A DNA stretch of 64,000 bases from positions 1 through 64,000 of the forward strand of contig NZ_JAMZNK010000007.1 in the NCBI RefSeq assembly GCF_027980145.1. Reading direction: 5' to 3'. Positions 25,880 through 34,806 of this stretch are shown one piece after another. A model generated the notes under the pieces. The model was given only the letters and a program-made list of their open reading frames with translations, ran no database searches and was not told the DNA's origin. Made by a program: the position numbers and the translations under genes. Each line of letters starts with the position of its first letter. Positions within the stretch are counted from its first letter, which is position 1. This DNA comes from Flavobacterium azizsancarii. Lineage in GTDB: Bacteria; Bacteroidota; Bacteroidia; Flavobacteriales; Flavobacteriaceae.

Positions 25880-27097
25880 ATGTTCACTAAACAAAATACT
25901 ATCATGATTACTGTATATCCCCTAGAATGGATAGACTCATTGATATTGCACACCTTAGATTCAAAGAAAACAAATGTCATCGATCTGTCACAGAGTGATT
26001 TAGCCTTTATAGGTAACAATCTTTCAAAAGAATTGCACCTGATTCAAGTTCAACTAAAAAACGAGATATTTTCTTTACAGAAAAAGAGGCAAATCCGATT
26101 ACTAGTTCGAAAGTACCACTCCTCTTTAGTTTATTTGCTGGATAAGGTAATTGGATATCAAAAAAAGGATATTGTTTTTACCGGAGTTTTAGCAGGTATC
26201 ATGGAGTTAGTGATTAATTGTCTTTATGATTTGTTGTCTTTTGTTCAAAGCCGTTATTTCAATTACCTAAGTCTTGATGAACGTGTCCCTGTTCAATACC
26301 TGGTAATTTCCAGAAAAGAAATATTTTTAAGGCTCGAAACGCTCAAAAATAAAGAAGAAGAAGGTGCTTTAGATGGTCACCTCACTGAAATGGTATTTAA
26401 TGCTATCTCGAGTTCAATTGCAGAGAAACCGCAACATAAAATCACTTATAGAGAAATATTGTATCAAAAAGAACTTTTAAAGTATTTAGAGGTTTTGGCG
26501 GCTGCCAAAGATCAATCTACTTTTTATTCAGGAATTGATCAGTTGTTAATGGAGATGAATTTTAATTATCACCCTTATATTGGTCATTTTACACGCCGCA
26601 TACAAAGTCAACTTGATTTACAGGAATCTTTAGTTGACAAAACAAATCAGCTACTTCTTTGCTATAAAGAATTTAGCCAGTTATTGTTCAATGAAAAAAT
26701 AAGCTTTGATCCTACTAGGGAAAATATAAGATATGTTCTGGATAACTGGTTCAGGCAAGAAATTACATATTTGGAGCGAAAACTAGTATTAGATGCAGGC
26801 TCCCAAAGTATCCATAAAGAAGATCAAAATATGCAGATAGGAAATAACAAAGTTCAGTGTGCGCTTTCTACAGATCAAATGGGCCTTATTTTACGCGCAG
26901 GAGATGAGGCAAGAATTCTAAAAGCAAAATCCCTGAATGAAGTATTCAGAACCATTGTGCCGCATCTTTCCACTGCACTTAAGAAAAATTTGTCCTATAA
27001 TTCAATGAGAAGCAAATCTTATAGTGCGGAAGAAAAAGACAAGCAGATTGCGATTCAGACTCTCGAGAGAATGATTAAACATATTAGAGAGTTCTAA
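25880..27097 (+). CDS. Unknown helical protein of the mobile element
   Basis: I place the start at the ATG at 25880 (MFTKQNTIMITVYPLEWIDS), 14 bp after the AraC gene; an ATG at 25904 is also possible. The longer frame from 25760 overlaps the AraC gene and is unlikely. About 405 residues, almost all helical, acidic and lysine-rich, with no recognised catalytic motif. Segments such as HPYIGHFTRRIQSQLDLQES and FDPTRENIRYVLDNWFRQEI look conserved-type. The context with an AraC gene and tra genes suggests an element-encoded regulatory or accessory protein. I considered RteC but see no firm match. Confidence 0.5.
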   Translation: MFTKQNTIMITVYPLEWIDSLILHTLDSKKTNVIDLSQSDLAFIGNNLSKELHLIQVQLKNEIFSLQKKRQIRLLVRKYHSSLVYLLDKVIGYQKKDIVFTGVLAGIMELVINCLYDLLSFVQSRYFNYLSLDERVPVQYLVISRKEIFLRLETLKNKEEEGALDGHLTEMVFNAISSSIAEKPQHKITYREILYQKELLKYLEVLAAAKDQSTFYSGIDQLLMEMNFNYHPYIGHFTRRIQSQLDLQESLVDKTNQLLLCYKEFSQLLFNEKISFDPTRENIRYVLDNWFRQEITYLERKLVLDAGSQSIHKEDQNMQIGNNKVQCALSTDQMGLILRAGDEARILKAKSLNEVFRTIVPHLSTALKKNLSYNSMRSKSYSAEEKDKQIAIQTLERMIKHIREF

Positions 27098-27126
27098 CTA
27101 TTATTAATGTATTTAAAATTTAATTT

Positions 27127-27442
27127 ATGAAAAAACTGAATCACATTTTATTTGTGGCTTGCCTTATCCTTATAGGCTCAAAAGCAATAATTTGGATACT
27201 GAAAAAGCAGTTGAATTGATTAAGAAAGAGAGCCATTATCGAGGAATTTAAAGTCAGGGGAGAGCCACTGATAATTTAAAAAAAAAGCTGCGAGAACTTA
27301 TCTTTTAACAACACCGGAAAAGGACAGGAAATATAAAAATCAAAAAGTGAAAACTGGTACCGAAGAGTTTGATAAGATTCCAGATATAAAAATAGACTCT
27401 GATGGTAAAAAAGCAATCGTTAGCTATAACAATTTGGCATAA
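27127..27442 (+). pseudogene. Frameshifted small exported protein gene
   Basis: The ATG at 27127 opens MKKLNHILFVACLILIGSKA, a signal-peptide-like start, and stops after about 30 codons. A second frame supplies SNNLDTEKAVELIKKESHYRG. A third supplies AARTYLLTTPEKDRKYKNQK, an EFDKIPDI segment and DGKKAIVSYNNLA, ending at 27442. The pieces read as one small exported protein broken by at least two shifts. No family is named. The following 27443-27742 holds no clear gene; a 10-bp tandem repeat at 27651-27670 is described separately. Confidence 0.5.
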
Positions 27443-27650
27443 TAACATGTTCCGTCTCCTTAATGCACAATCCTTTAATCACACAAAAAGAGCGCAAAGC
27501 TTATTTTTTACTGACTCAAAATGGATGGGCTTTTGTGAATGTCCGGGATTTTGAGATTGCTTGAATTTAAACTAAAGCTATATCCAAAGAAAAAGCCCTC
27601 CTAGTGAAGGTTTTTTTTTGCCATCTTTCTTGATTTTCTGCCTATTTGCA

Positions 27651-27683
27651 AAGGGTACAAAAGGGTACAAAAAAGTTGTACTT
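27651..27683. promoter_or_regulatory. Tandem 10-bp repeat with inverted half-site upstream of the tra genes
   Basis: AAGGGTACAA occurs twice without a gap (27651-27660, 27661-27670). Five bases later comes TTGTACTT, which contains the reverse complement of GTACAA. It lies 60-90 bp before the first gene of the conjugation block. The 10-bp period places both copies on one face of the helix, as expected for a regulator operator. No -7 box with full match was found. Confidence 0.4.
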
Positions 27684-27742
27684 GTAGTAGTTGTATTGTA
27701 TTTGTTTCTTTGACTTGTTGAATAAATCATAACTCTTTTATT

Positions 27743-28279
27743 ATGATTTACATAGAGAGAAAGAAAGATGTTGAACGATTAAATGAAAAAGCTATGTTTA
27801 CAAATATCTCATGGAGCAATTATATAATTGCCGTTAGTGTACTTTTATTTATCTGGTATTTGGTTTTAGGATTTAGATTTTACTATCCTGAGCTAAAAGA
27901 AATCCTAAACGGTGAGAAAACCCTAAATCTCACAAGCTTTAAAAGCAATAGAAACGAAATGCCCGCCGTTAATTTTCCAAAAGACAGCAATGTTGAGAAT
28001 CTAGAATTTTCATCTTGCAGTGAGCCTTTTGATACCCTGGCTGATGCGAAGGAACTATCTGACCGGATAAAGGGCGCCATTGCTGAGAGCGCAGAGAGAA
28101 ACTTCTCTTTGGAAGAGTTTCAGAACTATCTAAAATTGCTGTTAAAGGAATATCCCTTTGTTAAAATCTCTGCGCTACGCGAGAAGGTGAATACTTTAAT
28201 TGTCGCGGGTTGCCAGAGATACCCACAACTACTTTTAACTGTTTCTCAGGCTGATGCCTTGTGGGAAGAGACTATTTAA
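27743..28279 (+). CDS. Membrane-anchored protein at the head of the tra operon
   Basis: A 178-aa protein. One transmembrane helix lies at residues 27-47 (WSNYIIAVSVLLFIWYLVLGF), and the remainder is polar, acidic in places and helical (FSLEEFQNYLKLLLKEYPFV). It stands directly before traE in the position where Bacteroidetes conjugative elements usually carry one or two small unnamed tra-associated proteins (the traC/traD region). I infer a transfer-related role from position only; no motif proves it. Confidence 0.5.
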   Translation: MIYIERKKDVERLNEKAMFTNISWSNYIIAVSVLLFIWYLVLGFRFYYPELKEILNGEKTLNLTSFKSNRNEMPAVNFPKDSNVENLEFSSCSEPFDTLADAKELSDRIKGAIAESAERNFSLEEFQNYLKLLLKEYPFVKISALREKVNTLIVAGCQRYPQLLLTVSQADALWEETI

Positions 28280-28411
28280 TATTATAGTGGAGGAATAATC
28301 CCTGTTCTCTCTGGCGTGGTAGGGCTTTATGTGACAAGGAAATAGAGTTGCAACGTCGAGTATTTCTCCGCTTATTATTCATAAGAAATCAAAACTTTAA
28401 AACGATGTGTG

Positions 28412-28750
28412 ATGAAAAAATGTAAAGGAGATTTAAAGTGTTTTTCAAAGGCAAAAAAAGTATCAATTCAGGTGCTAATGCTAGTTGTTTTTATTCATTT
28501 CAAAGGCTACGCCCAGGATGGTGTCGCCGGTATTAATGAGGCCAATCAAAAAGTCAGAAGTTATTTTGATGCAGGTACAGAACTCATGTACGCGGTAGGG
28601 GCTTTACTGGGGCTTATTGGCGCGGTGAAAGTGTACCAAAAGTGGAATGCCGGTGATCCCGATACCGGAAAAGTAGCCGCAGCTTGGTTTGGGAGCTGTG
28701 TGTTTTTAGTTGTCGTGGCCACTGTGATAAAATCCTTCTTTGGTGTTTAA
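28412..28750 (+). CDS. traE: Conjugative transfer protein TraE (DUF4134)
   Basis: About 112 aa. After a signal-like segment ending GYAQ, the mature part has two membrane helices: MYAVGALLGLIGAVKVYQKW, and VAAAWFGSCVFLVVVATVIKSFF. Between them is the conserved WNAGDPDTGK. This is the DUF4134/TraE small pilin-like subunit of the Bacteroidetes type IV secretion system. The ATG at 28412 is preferred over a GTG one codon earlier. It starts the canonical traE-traF-traG order. Confidence 0.9.
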   Translation: MKKCKGDLKCFSKAKKVSIQVLMLVVFIHFKGYAQDGVAGINEANQKVRSYFDAGTELMYAVGALLGLIGAVKVYQKWNAGDPDTGKVAAAWFGSCVFLVVVATVIKSFFGV

Positions 28751-28771
28751 AACTAATAAACATAATGAAAA

Positions 28772-29080
28772 ATGAGTAGCAGTGTATATCAAATCAATAA
28801 AGGGATTAATCAATCCATAGAATTTAAAGGACTCAAAGCCCAATACATCTGGTATTTGGGCGGTGGTGTTGTGGGACTTATGATTGTTTTTGCAATCCTG
28901 TTTTTTATTGGAATTCCTTCTATTCTTTGTGTGGTCTTTATTGGGGGCGCGGGAAGTGTAATGGTTTTCAAAATTTACAAAATGAGCCATAAGTATGGAC
29001 AGTATGGGATGATGAAAGCCATAGCCAAAAAACAGATTCCAAAGAATATAAAAGTCTATAGCAGAAGAATTTTTAAATAG
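28772..29080 (+). CDS. traF: Conjugative transfer protein TraF (DUF4133)
   Basis: A 102-aa protein. It starts SSSVYQINKGINQSIEFKGL, the usual TraF/DUF4133 opening. Two adjacent membrane helices, YLGGGVVGLMIVFAILFFIG and SILCVVFIGGAGSVMVFKI, follow, and then a short basic tail. This is a VirB3-like inner-membrane component of the transfer apparatus. It starts 21 bp after traE and is followed by the VirB4-type ATPase, the standard arrangement. Confidence 0.9.
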   Translation: MSSSVYQINKGINQSIEFKGLKAQYIWYLGGGVVGLMIVFAILFFIGIPSILCVVFIGGAGSVMVFKIYKMSHKYGQYGMMKAIAKKQIPKNIKVYSRRIFK

Positions 29081-29120
29081 TGATAGTCAAAGAGCGTTAA
29101 TGTAAGTAAATCAAAGTGTG

Positions 29121-31589
29121 ATGCAAAAAGTGATAGATGATGTTTTACCGATTATGGATGTTCAGCACGATTGTATCTTGTCTAAACAAGGAGATATAAC
29201 GGTGGTTTTTAAAGCAGACCTTCCAGAGATTTTTACCCTCTCAGACCAGGAGTATGAGACGTTTCATCAATCCTGGATCAAAGCCATTAAAATACTTCCA
29301 AAGTTTTGTGTATTGCACAAACAGGACTGGTTTTTAGAGAAACACTATAAGGCAGATTTTACAAGCGATGACAGCAGTTTTCTAAAAAGAAGCAGTGAGC
29401 GGTTTTTTAATGAAAGACCCTTTTTGGATCATTCCTGTTATATTATGATTACCAAGAAACCTCAAGGAAGAAAAAACTCAAGTTCCTTATTCTCTAATTT
29501 AATTAGAAGTTCGCTGGCTCCTGAGCAAACGCTAAAAATGGAGCTGCTTCAGGATTTTATAGACAGTACCGGTCAGTTTAAAAGAATCATGGAAGACAGT
29601 GGATTTGTAAAGCTTACGCGTTTAGAAAACCACGAGCTTAAAAGCCAAAGCCGCAGCATTGGACTTATAGAGAAATATTGTTTTTTATCAGAGAGTGAAA
29701 CTTCATTTGTCTACAAGGATATTAAATTCAGCCAAGGACTACAAGTTGGCGATAAACATTGTCAATTGTTTACTTTGGGGGACTCGGCCGATTTACCGGG
29801 ACTCTGTGGATCCAGGATAAATTATGACCGTTACTCAACTGATAGGACAAAATTCAGTGTAGGCTTTGCCTCAACACTCGGACAATTATTATCGTGTAAT
29901 CACATCTACAATCAGTATATCTTTATTGAGGACGGGCAGAAAACTATTCAAAAACTAGAAAGCAAGAGACTGCGCCTGCAATCCTTATCGGCTTACAGCA
30001 GGGGTAATTTAATAGCTAGAGATGCCACAAACGATTTTTTAAACGAGGCCATGTCCCAGCAAAGAGTACCAGTTAAGGCGCATTTTAATGTCCTGGCCTG
30101 GAGCTCAGATGTGCAAGAATTAAAAGAGATCAAAAACAAGGTGTCTTCAGCCCTTGCACAAATGGACGCGGCCGCGAAGCAGGAAACCGTTGGGGCGCCA
30201 CAAATTTATTGGGCAGGCATACCAGGAAACGCAGCTGACTTTCCAATGAATGACACTTTTGATACCTTCACCGAACAGGCGGTATGTTTTTTAAACATGG
30301 AAACTGGATACAAGTCTTCTCTGAGTCCAATGGGAATCAGACTCGGGGACAGGCTCACAGGCAAACCTGTTCATGTGGATATCAGCGATGAGCCTGTGAG
30401 AACGGGAATATGTACCAATCGTAATAAATTTATACTAGGCCCCTCGGGAAGTGGCAAGTCTTTTTTTACCAACCACATGGTAAGGAGTTATTACGAGCAA
30501 GGTACACATATTGTCCTTGTGGATGTAGGGCACAGTTATAAAGGATTGTGCGAGATGGTAGGAGGTTATTACTTTACCTATGATGAGAAGAACCCCATAA
30601 GATTCAATCCTTTTTATATAGGAGAGGGCGATAGTCTGGATACCGAGAAAAAGGAAAGTATTAAAACGCTGTTACTGGCGCTTTGGAAAAAAGACGATGA
30701 GACATTTAATAGAAGCGAGTATGTGGCCCTTTCGAATTCTCTGCAATTGTATTATGAGAAACTAGAAACTAATCCGGATATTTTTCCTTGTTTCAACACC
30801 TTTTACGAATTTTTAAAAGAGGATTTTGTCCCTATACTTGAAGGAGATAACGTAAAGGAGAAAGACTTTGATGTCAATAATTTTCTCTACGTGCTTCGGC
30901 CTTATTATAAAGATGGCGAGTTTGATTACCTTTTGAATGCAAGTGAGAACTTAGATCTTTTAAAAGAGCGGTTTATTGTTTTTGAACTCGATAATATAAA
31001 AGATCACCCCATTCTTTTCCCGGTGGTCACCATCATAATCATGGAAGTTTTTATCAGCAAAATGAGAAAGCTTAAAGGAGTTCGTAAAATGATCCTGATC
31101 GAAGAGGCCTGGAAAGCCATAGCCCGGGAAGGGATGGCCGAATATATTAAGTATTTATTTAAAACTGTAAGAAAATTCTTTGGAGAAGCAATTGTGGTGA
31201 CCCAGGAAGTGGAAGATATTATCTCCTCACCGGTGGTCAAACAGGCCATTATCAATAACAGTGACTGCAAGATTCTTCTGGATCAAAGTAAGTATCAAAA
31301 TAAATTTGATCAGATTCAGGAACTCCTCGGGCTCACTGAAAAAGAAAAGGCGCTGGTGCTCTCTGTAAACAAGTCCAATGATCCTGATAAGAAGTACAAA
31401 GAGGTTTTTATATCACTAGGAGGTATGCTTTCAAAGGTGTACAGAACCGAAGTATCACTCGAGGAGTACCTGGCCTATACAACAGAAGAAAGCGAGAAAG
31501 TTAAAGTAAACGCGTACGCCCAAAAATATGGTGGCGATATCAAAAAAGGCATTGCCGCTCTGGCATTTGATATGAGAAACGAAACTTAA
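29121..31589 (+). CDS. traG: Conjugative transfer ATPase TraG (VirB4-type)
   Basis: About 822 aa, full length for the family. Walker A GPSGSGKS lies near residue 440 and Walker B MILIEEAWKAI near 656. The N-terminal half is the VirB4/CagE domain. TraG powers assembly of the mating channel at the inner membrane. The ATG at 29121 is preferred over a GTG one codon earlier. All key motifs are intact, so this gene could still work even though the transfer region as seen here is incomplete. Confidence 0.92.
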   Translation: MQKVIDDVLPIMDVQHDCILSKQGDITVVFKADLPEIFTLSDQEYETFHQSWIKAIKILPKFCVLHKQDWFLEKHYKADFTSDDSSFLKRSSERFFNERPFLDHSCYIMITKKPQGRKNSSSLFSNLIRSSLAPEQTLKMELLQDFIDSTGQFKRIMEDSGFVKLTRLENHELKSQSRSIGLIEKYCFLSESETSFVYKDIKFSQGLQVGDKHCQLFTLGDSADLPGLCGSRINYDRYSTDRTKFSVGFASTLGQLLSCNHIYNQYIFIEDGQKTIQKLESKRLRLQSLSAYSRGNLIARDATNDFLNEAMSQQRVPVKAHFNVLAWSSDVQELKEIKNKVSSALAQMDAAAKQETVGAPQIYWAGIPGNAADFPMNDTFDTFTEQAVCFLNMETGYKSSLSPMGIRLGDRLTGKPVHVDISDEPVRTGICTNRNKFILGPSGSGKSFFTNHMVRSYYEQGTHIVLVDVGHSYKGLCEMVGGYYFTYDEKNPIRFNPFYIGEGDSLDTEKKESIKTLLLALWKKDDETFNRSEYVALSNSLQLYYEKLETNPDIFPCFNTFYEFLKEDFVPILEGDNVKEKDFDVNNFLYVLRPYYKDGEFDYLLNASENLDLLKERFIVFELDNIKDHPILFPVVTIIIMEVFISKMRKLKGVRKMILIEEAWKAIAREGMAEYIKYLFKTVRKFFGEAIVVTQEVEDIISSPVVKQAIINNSDCKILLDQSKYQNKFDQIQELLGLTEKEKALVLSVNKSNDPDKKYKEVFISLGGMLSKVYRTEVSLEEYLAYTTEESEKVKVNAYAQKYGGDIKKGIAALAFDMRNET

Positions 31590-31602
31590 ATGAAAACAGA
31601 AA

Positions 31603-32292
31603 ATGAAAAGCAGAATAAAATTGATCATTTGCACACTGTGCTTGTTTTTTATCACTACAGCAGCAAGACCCTTAGAGAGTAATGCCGCTATTCCGATACT
31701 TGAGATTGTTAAGGCGGTTACCAAAAAAGTAATTAAGGCTATTGATCTTGGTATCCAGAGATTACAGAATAAAACCATATGGCTTCAAAACGCGCAGAAA
31801 CAGCTTGAGAATACACTCTCCAAATTAAAACTTGATGAGATTTCAAATTGGACCAAAAAACAACAGGATCTCTACAAGGGGTACTACGAGGAACTTCAGA
31901 AAGTAAAATCCATTATTACCTACTATCAGCGCATAAAAGAAATTACCAGCAAACAAACCAGACTGATTAACCAGTATGAAAGAGCCTGGAATTTATTGAG
32001 ACAGGATAGTCATTTTAGCTCCTCAGAACTGCAATACATGCAAAAGGTTTACCAGGGGATTCTAGAGGAGAGCATGAAAAATATCGACCAGGTATTCTTT
32101 ATTCTCGAATCTTTTACAACCCAGATGAGCGATCTGAAAAGACTTGAGATCATAAACCAGGCTGCCGATCAGATAGACGAGAATTATGATGATCTGATGC
32201 TCTTTAATAAACAGAATGTTCTTATGAGCCTTCAAAGGGCCAAAACTAGTAGTGACGCGCAAAAAGTCAAACAATTTTACGGAATTCCATAA
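31603..32292 (+). CDS. traI: TraI-like conjugation protein, copy 1
   Basis: A 229-aa protein. A signal peptide (to about residue 28, ESNAAIP) is followed by an almost wholly helical, coiled-coil body with QRLQNKTIWLQNAQKQLENTL and a C-terminal QNVLMSLQRAKTSSDAQKVK. This matches the exported helical protein (TraI/DUF4141 type) that normally lies between traG and traJ. Its C-terminal 90 residues align by eye with the two following genes (KVYQGILEESMKNIDQ...RLE.I), so it is the first of three tandem paralogues. It starts 13 bp after traG. Confidence 0.7.
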   Translation: MKSRIKLIICTLCLFFITTAARPLESNAAIPILEIVKAVTKKVIKAIDLGIQRLQNKTIWLQNAQKQLENTLSKLKLDEISNWTKKQQDLYKGYYEELQKVKSIITYYQRIKEITSKQTRLINQYERAWNLLRQDSHFSSSELQYMQKVYQGILEESMKNIDQVFFILESFTTQMSDLKRLEIINQAADQIDENYDDLMLFNKQNVLMSLQRAKTSSDAQKVKQFYGIP

Positions 32293-32314
32293 GTAAACAT
32301 AAAGTATAAAAAAA

Positions 32315-32929
32315 ATGAAAAAGATCTTATTAGTACTCTGCATTATGGTATTTTTTTTACACGATATTCAGGGCCAGGCCAAGCAAAGAAAGACGTTACT
32401 ACTGCAAATAGCCGCACTACAGACTTACATTGGTTATGCTAAAAAAGGATATACTGTAGCTAAAAACGGGCTTAATTTTATAGGGGATGTAAAGAAAGGG
32501 GAACTCAATTTTCATGAAGATTATTTTAGCTCTCTTAAAAAAGTGAATCCAAAAGTGGGACACTATCTAAAAGTGGCCAGTATTATTTCCCTGCAGCTTA
32601 AAATTATAAAGATTCATAAAAAGACTCTTGAGAATATTGCTAAGGATGATTTGTTTCATGGAGATGAGCTGGATTACATAGAGAAAACTTTTGGACATTT
32701 AATAGACAACTGCAATGATACCCTGCAGGAGGTTTTGGTTATTTCAACTGATAATAAACTTGAAATGAGAGATAGTAGACGAATAGAGCGGATCCAAGGG
32801 CTTTATAAAACGATGCTGGAGGATTATTTGTTCTGCGAGAATTTCACACAAGAGATCTCCCTTATGTCCCTTTCAAGATCTAGAGAGAAAAATGATAGGA
32901 ACCAAAGCCGGATTTTACTTGGCTTGTAA
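32315..32929 (+). CDS. TraI-like conjugation protein, copy 2
   Basis: A 204-aa protein. Signal peptide MKKILLVLCIMVFFLHDIQG, then a helical body, LLLQIAALQTYIGYAKKGYT, GDVKKGELNFHEDYFSSLKK and the C-terminal SLMSLSRSREKNDRNQSRIL. It shares the KxGxNFI..VKKGELNFHEDYF...VNPKVGHYLKVASI framework with copy 3 (KGGYKVV.DLSKGNFSLHKTFLDALLQVSPLVKSYKRVGDI). Copies 2 and 3 are therefore the closest pair, and copy 1 is more distant. It lies 22 bp after copy 1. Likely a periplasmic helical component of the transfer machine. Confidence 0.6.
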   Translation: MKKILLVLCIMVFFLHDIQGQAKQRKTLLLQIAALQTYIGYAKKGYTVAKNGLNFIGDVKKGELNFHEDYFSSLKKVNPKVGHYLKVASIISLQLKIIKIHKKTLENIAKDDLFHGDELDYIEKTFGHLIDNCNDTLQEVLVISTDNKLEMRDSRRIERIQGLYKTMLEDYLFCENFTQEISLMSLSRSREKNDRNQSRILLGL

Positions 32930-32941
32930 AAAAATAGAATC

Positions 32942-33577
32942 ATGAAAAAGGTAGTATTCATTTTTGTAATGTTCTGGCTCGTATGCGCGCCTTTTAAAAC
33001 TTACGGGCAGTCCGAGGAAATCCAGCAGCTGGTTTTAAATATTGAGAAACTCTCACAGTTCAAAAAGATTTTAAGTGATATGAAAAAAGGCTATGATATT
33101 TTAAATGGTGGCTATAAAGTGGTTAAAGACTTATCGAAGGGAAATTTTTCGCTTCATAAAACTTTCCTTGATGCCCTTTTGCAGGTAAGTCCCCTAGTTA
33201 AGAGTTATAAGAGGGTGGGGGATATTATAAACTATCAGATACTGCTTATAAAGGAGAGTAAAACGGCTGTTAATCGTTTTAATAAAAGCGGGAGTTTTAC
33301 CCGTGAGGAAATTAATTATTTTGAAAAAGTATATTTTAATCTCACCAGGGAAAGTCTTAGAAATCTCGATGAGCTCACGATGATTTTGACGCCTGAGACA
33401 CTGCGAATGTCCGATGATGAAAGATTAGAGGCCATTGATAAAATATATTTGGATATGCAGCAAAAAGTGCTATTTCTCCGGGATTTTAACGCCTCTTCTG
33501 GGGTCCTTTTATTGCAGCGTGTAAAGGAGCAAAATGATGTAAGGATAGCGCGTTACAATTATCAAATTAAAAATTAA
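32942..33577 (+). CDS. TraI-like conjugation protein, copy 3
   Basis: A 211-aa protein. Signal peptide ending PFKTYGQ, then a helical body with the shared GNFSLHKTFLDALLQVSPL block. Later come INYFEKVYFNLTRESLRNLD, and SDDERLEAIDKIYLDMQQKV near the C terminus. It is clearly paralogous to the preceding gene and more loosely to the 31603 gene. It lies 12 bp after copy 2 and 11 bp before traJ. The three may be divergent subunits of one complex rather than redundant copies, since they are too different to be recent duplicates. Confidence 0.6.
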   Translation: MKKVVFIFVMFWLVCAPFKTYGQSEEIQQLVLNIEKLSQFKKILSDMKKGYDILNGGYKVVKDLSKGNFSLHKTFLDALLQVSPLVKSYKRVGDIINYQILLIKESKTAVNRFNKSGSFTREEINYFEKVYFNLTRESLRNLDELTMILTPETLRMSDDERLEAIDKIYLDMQQKVLFLRDFNASSGVLLLQRVKEQNDVRIARYNYQIKN

Positions 33578-33588
33578 TTCTTGTACAT

Positions 33589-34788
33589 ATGCTAAATCTA
33601 GATAAAACAATGGGCGCTGCAGTGGTATTGCTCTTTGCACCTATTTCAACTATGGGGCAAGGGGCTGCAGGGGAGATTCAAAGTCTTCACGGGGTACTGG
33701 AACAACTCTATGATGAGATGATGCCCCTTTGCAGCAATCTTATTGCAGTAGGGCAGGGTATAGCCGGATTTGCAACCCTTTGGTATATAGCCCTTCGAGT
33801 TTGGCGCCATATTGCCAACGCGGAGCCTATTGATTTTTACCCGCTTTTCCGGCCCTTTGTAATTGGTTTTTGCATCATGATTTTCCCTTCTGTACTTTAT
33901 TTAATTAATGGAGTTATGAAACCCACTGTTATGGCCACAGGGGCTATGGTGCAAGGATCCAACAAAGCAATTGAAGTTCTTTTGAAAGAGAAAGAAAAAG
34001 CGGTAAAAGAAAGTGACCCTTGGAAAATGTATGTAGGGGTTACAGGGGCTGGTGATCGAAAAGAGTGGTATAAGTATACTCATGGTGATTCTGATCTGGA
34101 AAAAGAGAATATACTTTCCAGTATCGGCAATGATGTGAAATTTGCAATGGAGAAAGCCTCGTATAGTTTTAGAAATTCTGTAAAAGAATGGGTGAGCGAG
34201 GTGCTGAGAATTCTCTTTGAGGCCTCTTCACTTTGTATCGATACGCTGAGAACCTTTCAATTGGTTGTGCTTTCCATACTGGGACCTTTGGTTTTTGGAA
34301 TCTCTGTTTTTGATGGATTCCAGCATACCCTCACGGTATGGCTCGCGCGGTATCTCAATGTTTATTTATGGCTGCCTGTTGCCAATATTTTTGGAAGTAT
34401 CATCGGTAAAATCCAGGAGCAGATGCTAAAACTAGACGTAGTGCAAATCAACACATCAGGAGATACCTTTTTTAGCCGGACCGATATGGGATATTTAATT
34501 TTTATGATCATCGGTATAGTGGGGTATTTTACAGTACCCTCTGTGGCCAACTATATTGTGCATGCAGCCGGGGGAGATGCACTGGGACAAAGGGTGACGA
34601 GCATCTTTACAAACTCGAGCTCTTCGGTGATAACAAGAACAGCCGCTGGAGCTGGAATGATAATGGATGCCATGGGAAATCCTTCGGGGAAAATGTCTCA
34701 GAGCATGGCCAGCTCTTCGGGTACCTCTGACTATTTTCAGGATAAGCAAAGTTATATGGGCGAGATGCTCAAGGGAAATTTAAAATAA
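33589..34788 (+). CDS. traJ: Conjugative transfer protein TraJ (VirB6-like)
   Basis: A 399-aa polytopic membrane protein. The N terminus is signal-like. Then come EQLYDEMMPLCSNLIAVGQGIAGF, several hydrophobic helices (FVIGFCIMIFPSVLYLINGV, LVVLSILGPLVFGISVF) and the conserved WLARYLNVYLWLPVANIFGS. A small Ser/Gly-rich tail ends the protein. It is the VirB6/TrbL-class core channel component of Bacteroidetes transfer systems. The position after the traI group and before traK is standard. Confidence 0.9.
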   Translation: MLNLDKTMGAAVVLLFAPISTMGQGAAGEIQSLHGVLEQLYDEMMPLCSNLIAVGQGIAGFATLWYIALRVWRHIANAEPIDFYPLFRPFVIGFCIMIFPSVLYLINGVMKPTVMATGAMVQGSNKAIEVLLKEKEKAVKESDPWKMYVGVTGAGDRKEWYKYTHGDSDLEKENILSSIGNDVKFAMEKASYSFRNSVKEWVSEVLRILFEASSLCIDTLRTFQLVVLSILGPLVFGISVFDGFQHTLTVWLARYLNVYLWLPVANIFGSIIGKIQEQMLKLDVVQINTSGDTFFSRTDMGYLIFMIIGIVGYFTVPSVANYIVHAAGGDALGQRVTSIFTNSSSSVITRTAAGAGMIMDAMGNPSGKMSQSMASSSGTSDYFQDKQSYMGEMLKGNLK

Positions 34789-34806
34789 TTTAAATAAAGA
34801 GCCAAT

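Noticed and set aside
25880..27097. Naming the helical protein RteC
   Set aside because: Position beside tra genes suggested it, but I could not see convincing RteC sequence motifs.
27582..27625. Terminator before the tra genes
   Set aside because: There is a T-run, but the stem (CCTCC/GAAGG) is short and mismatched.
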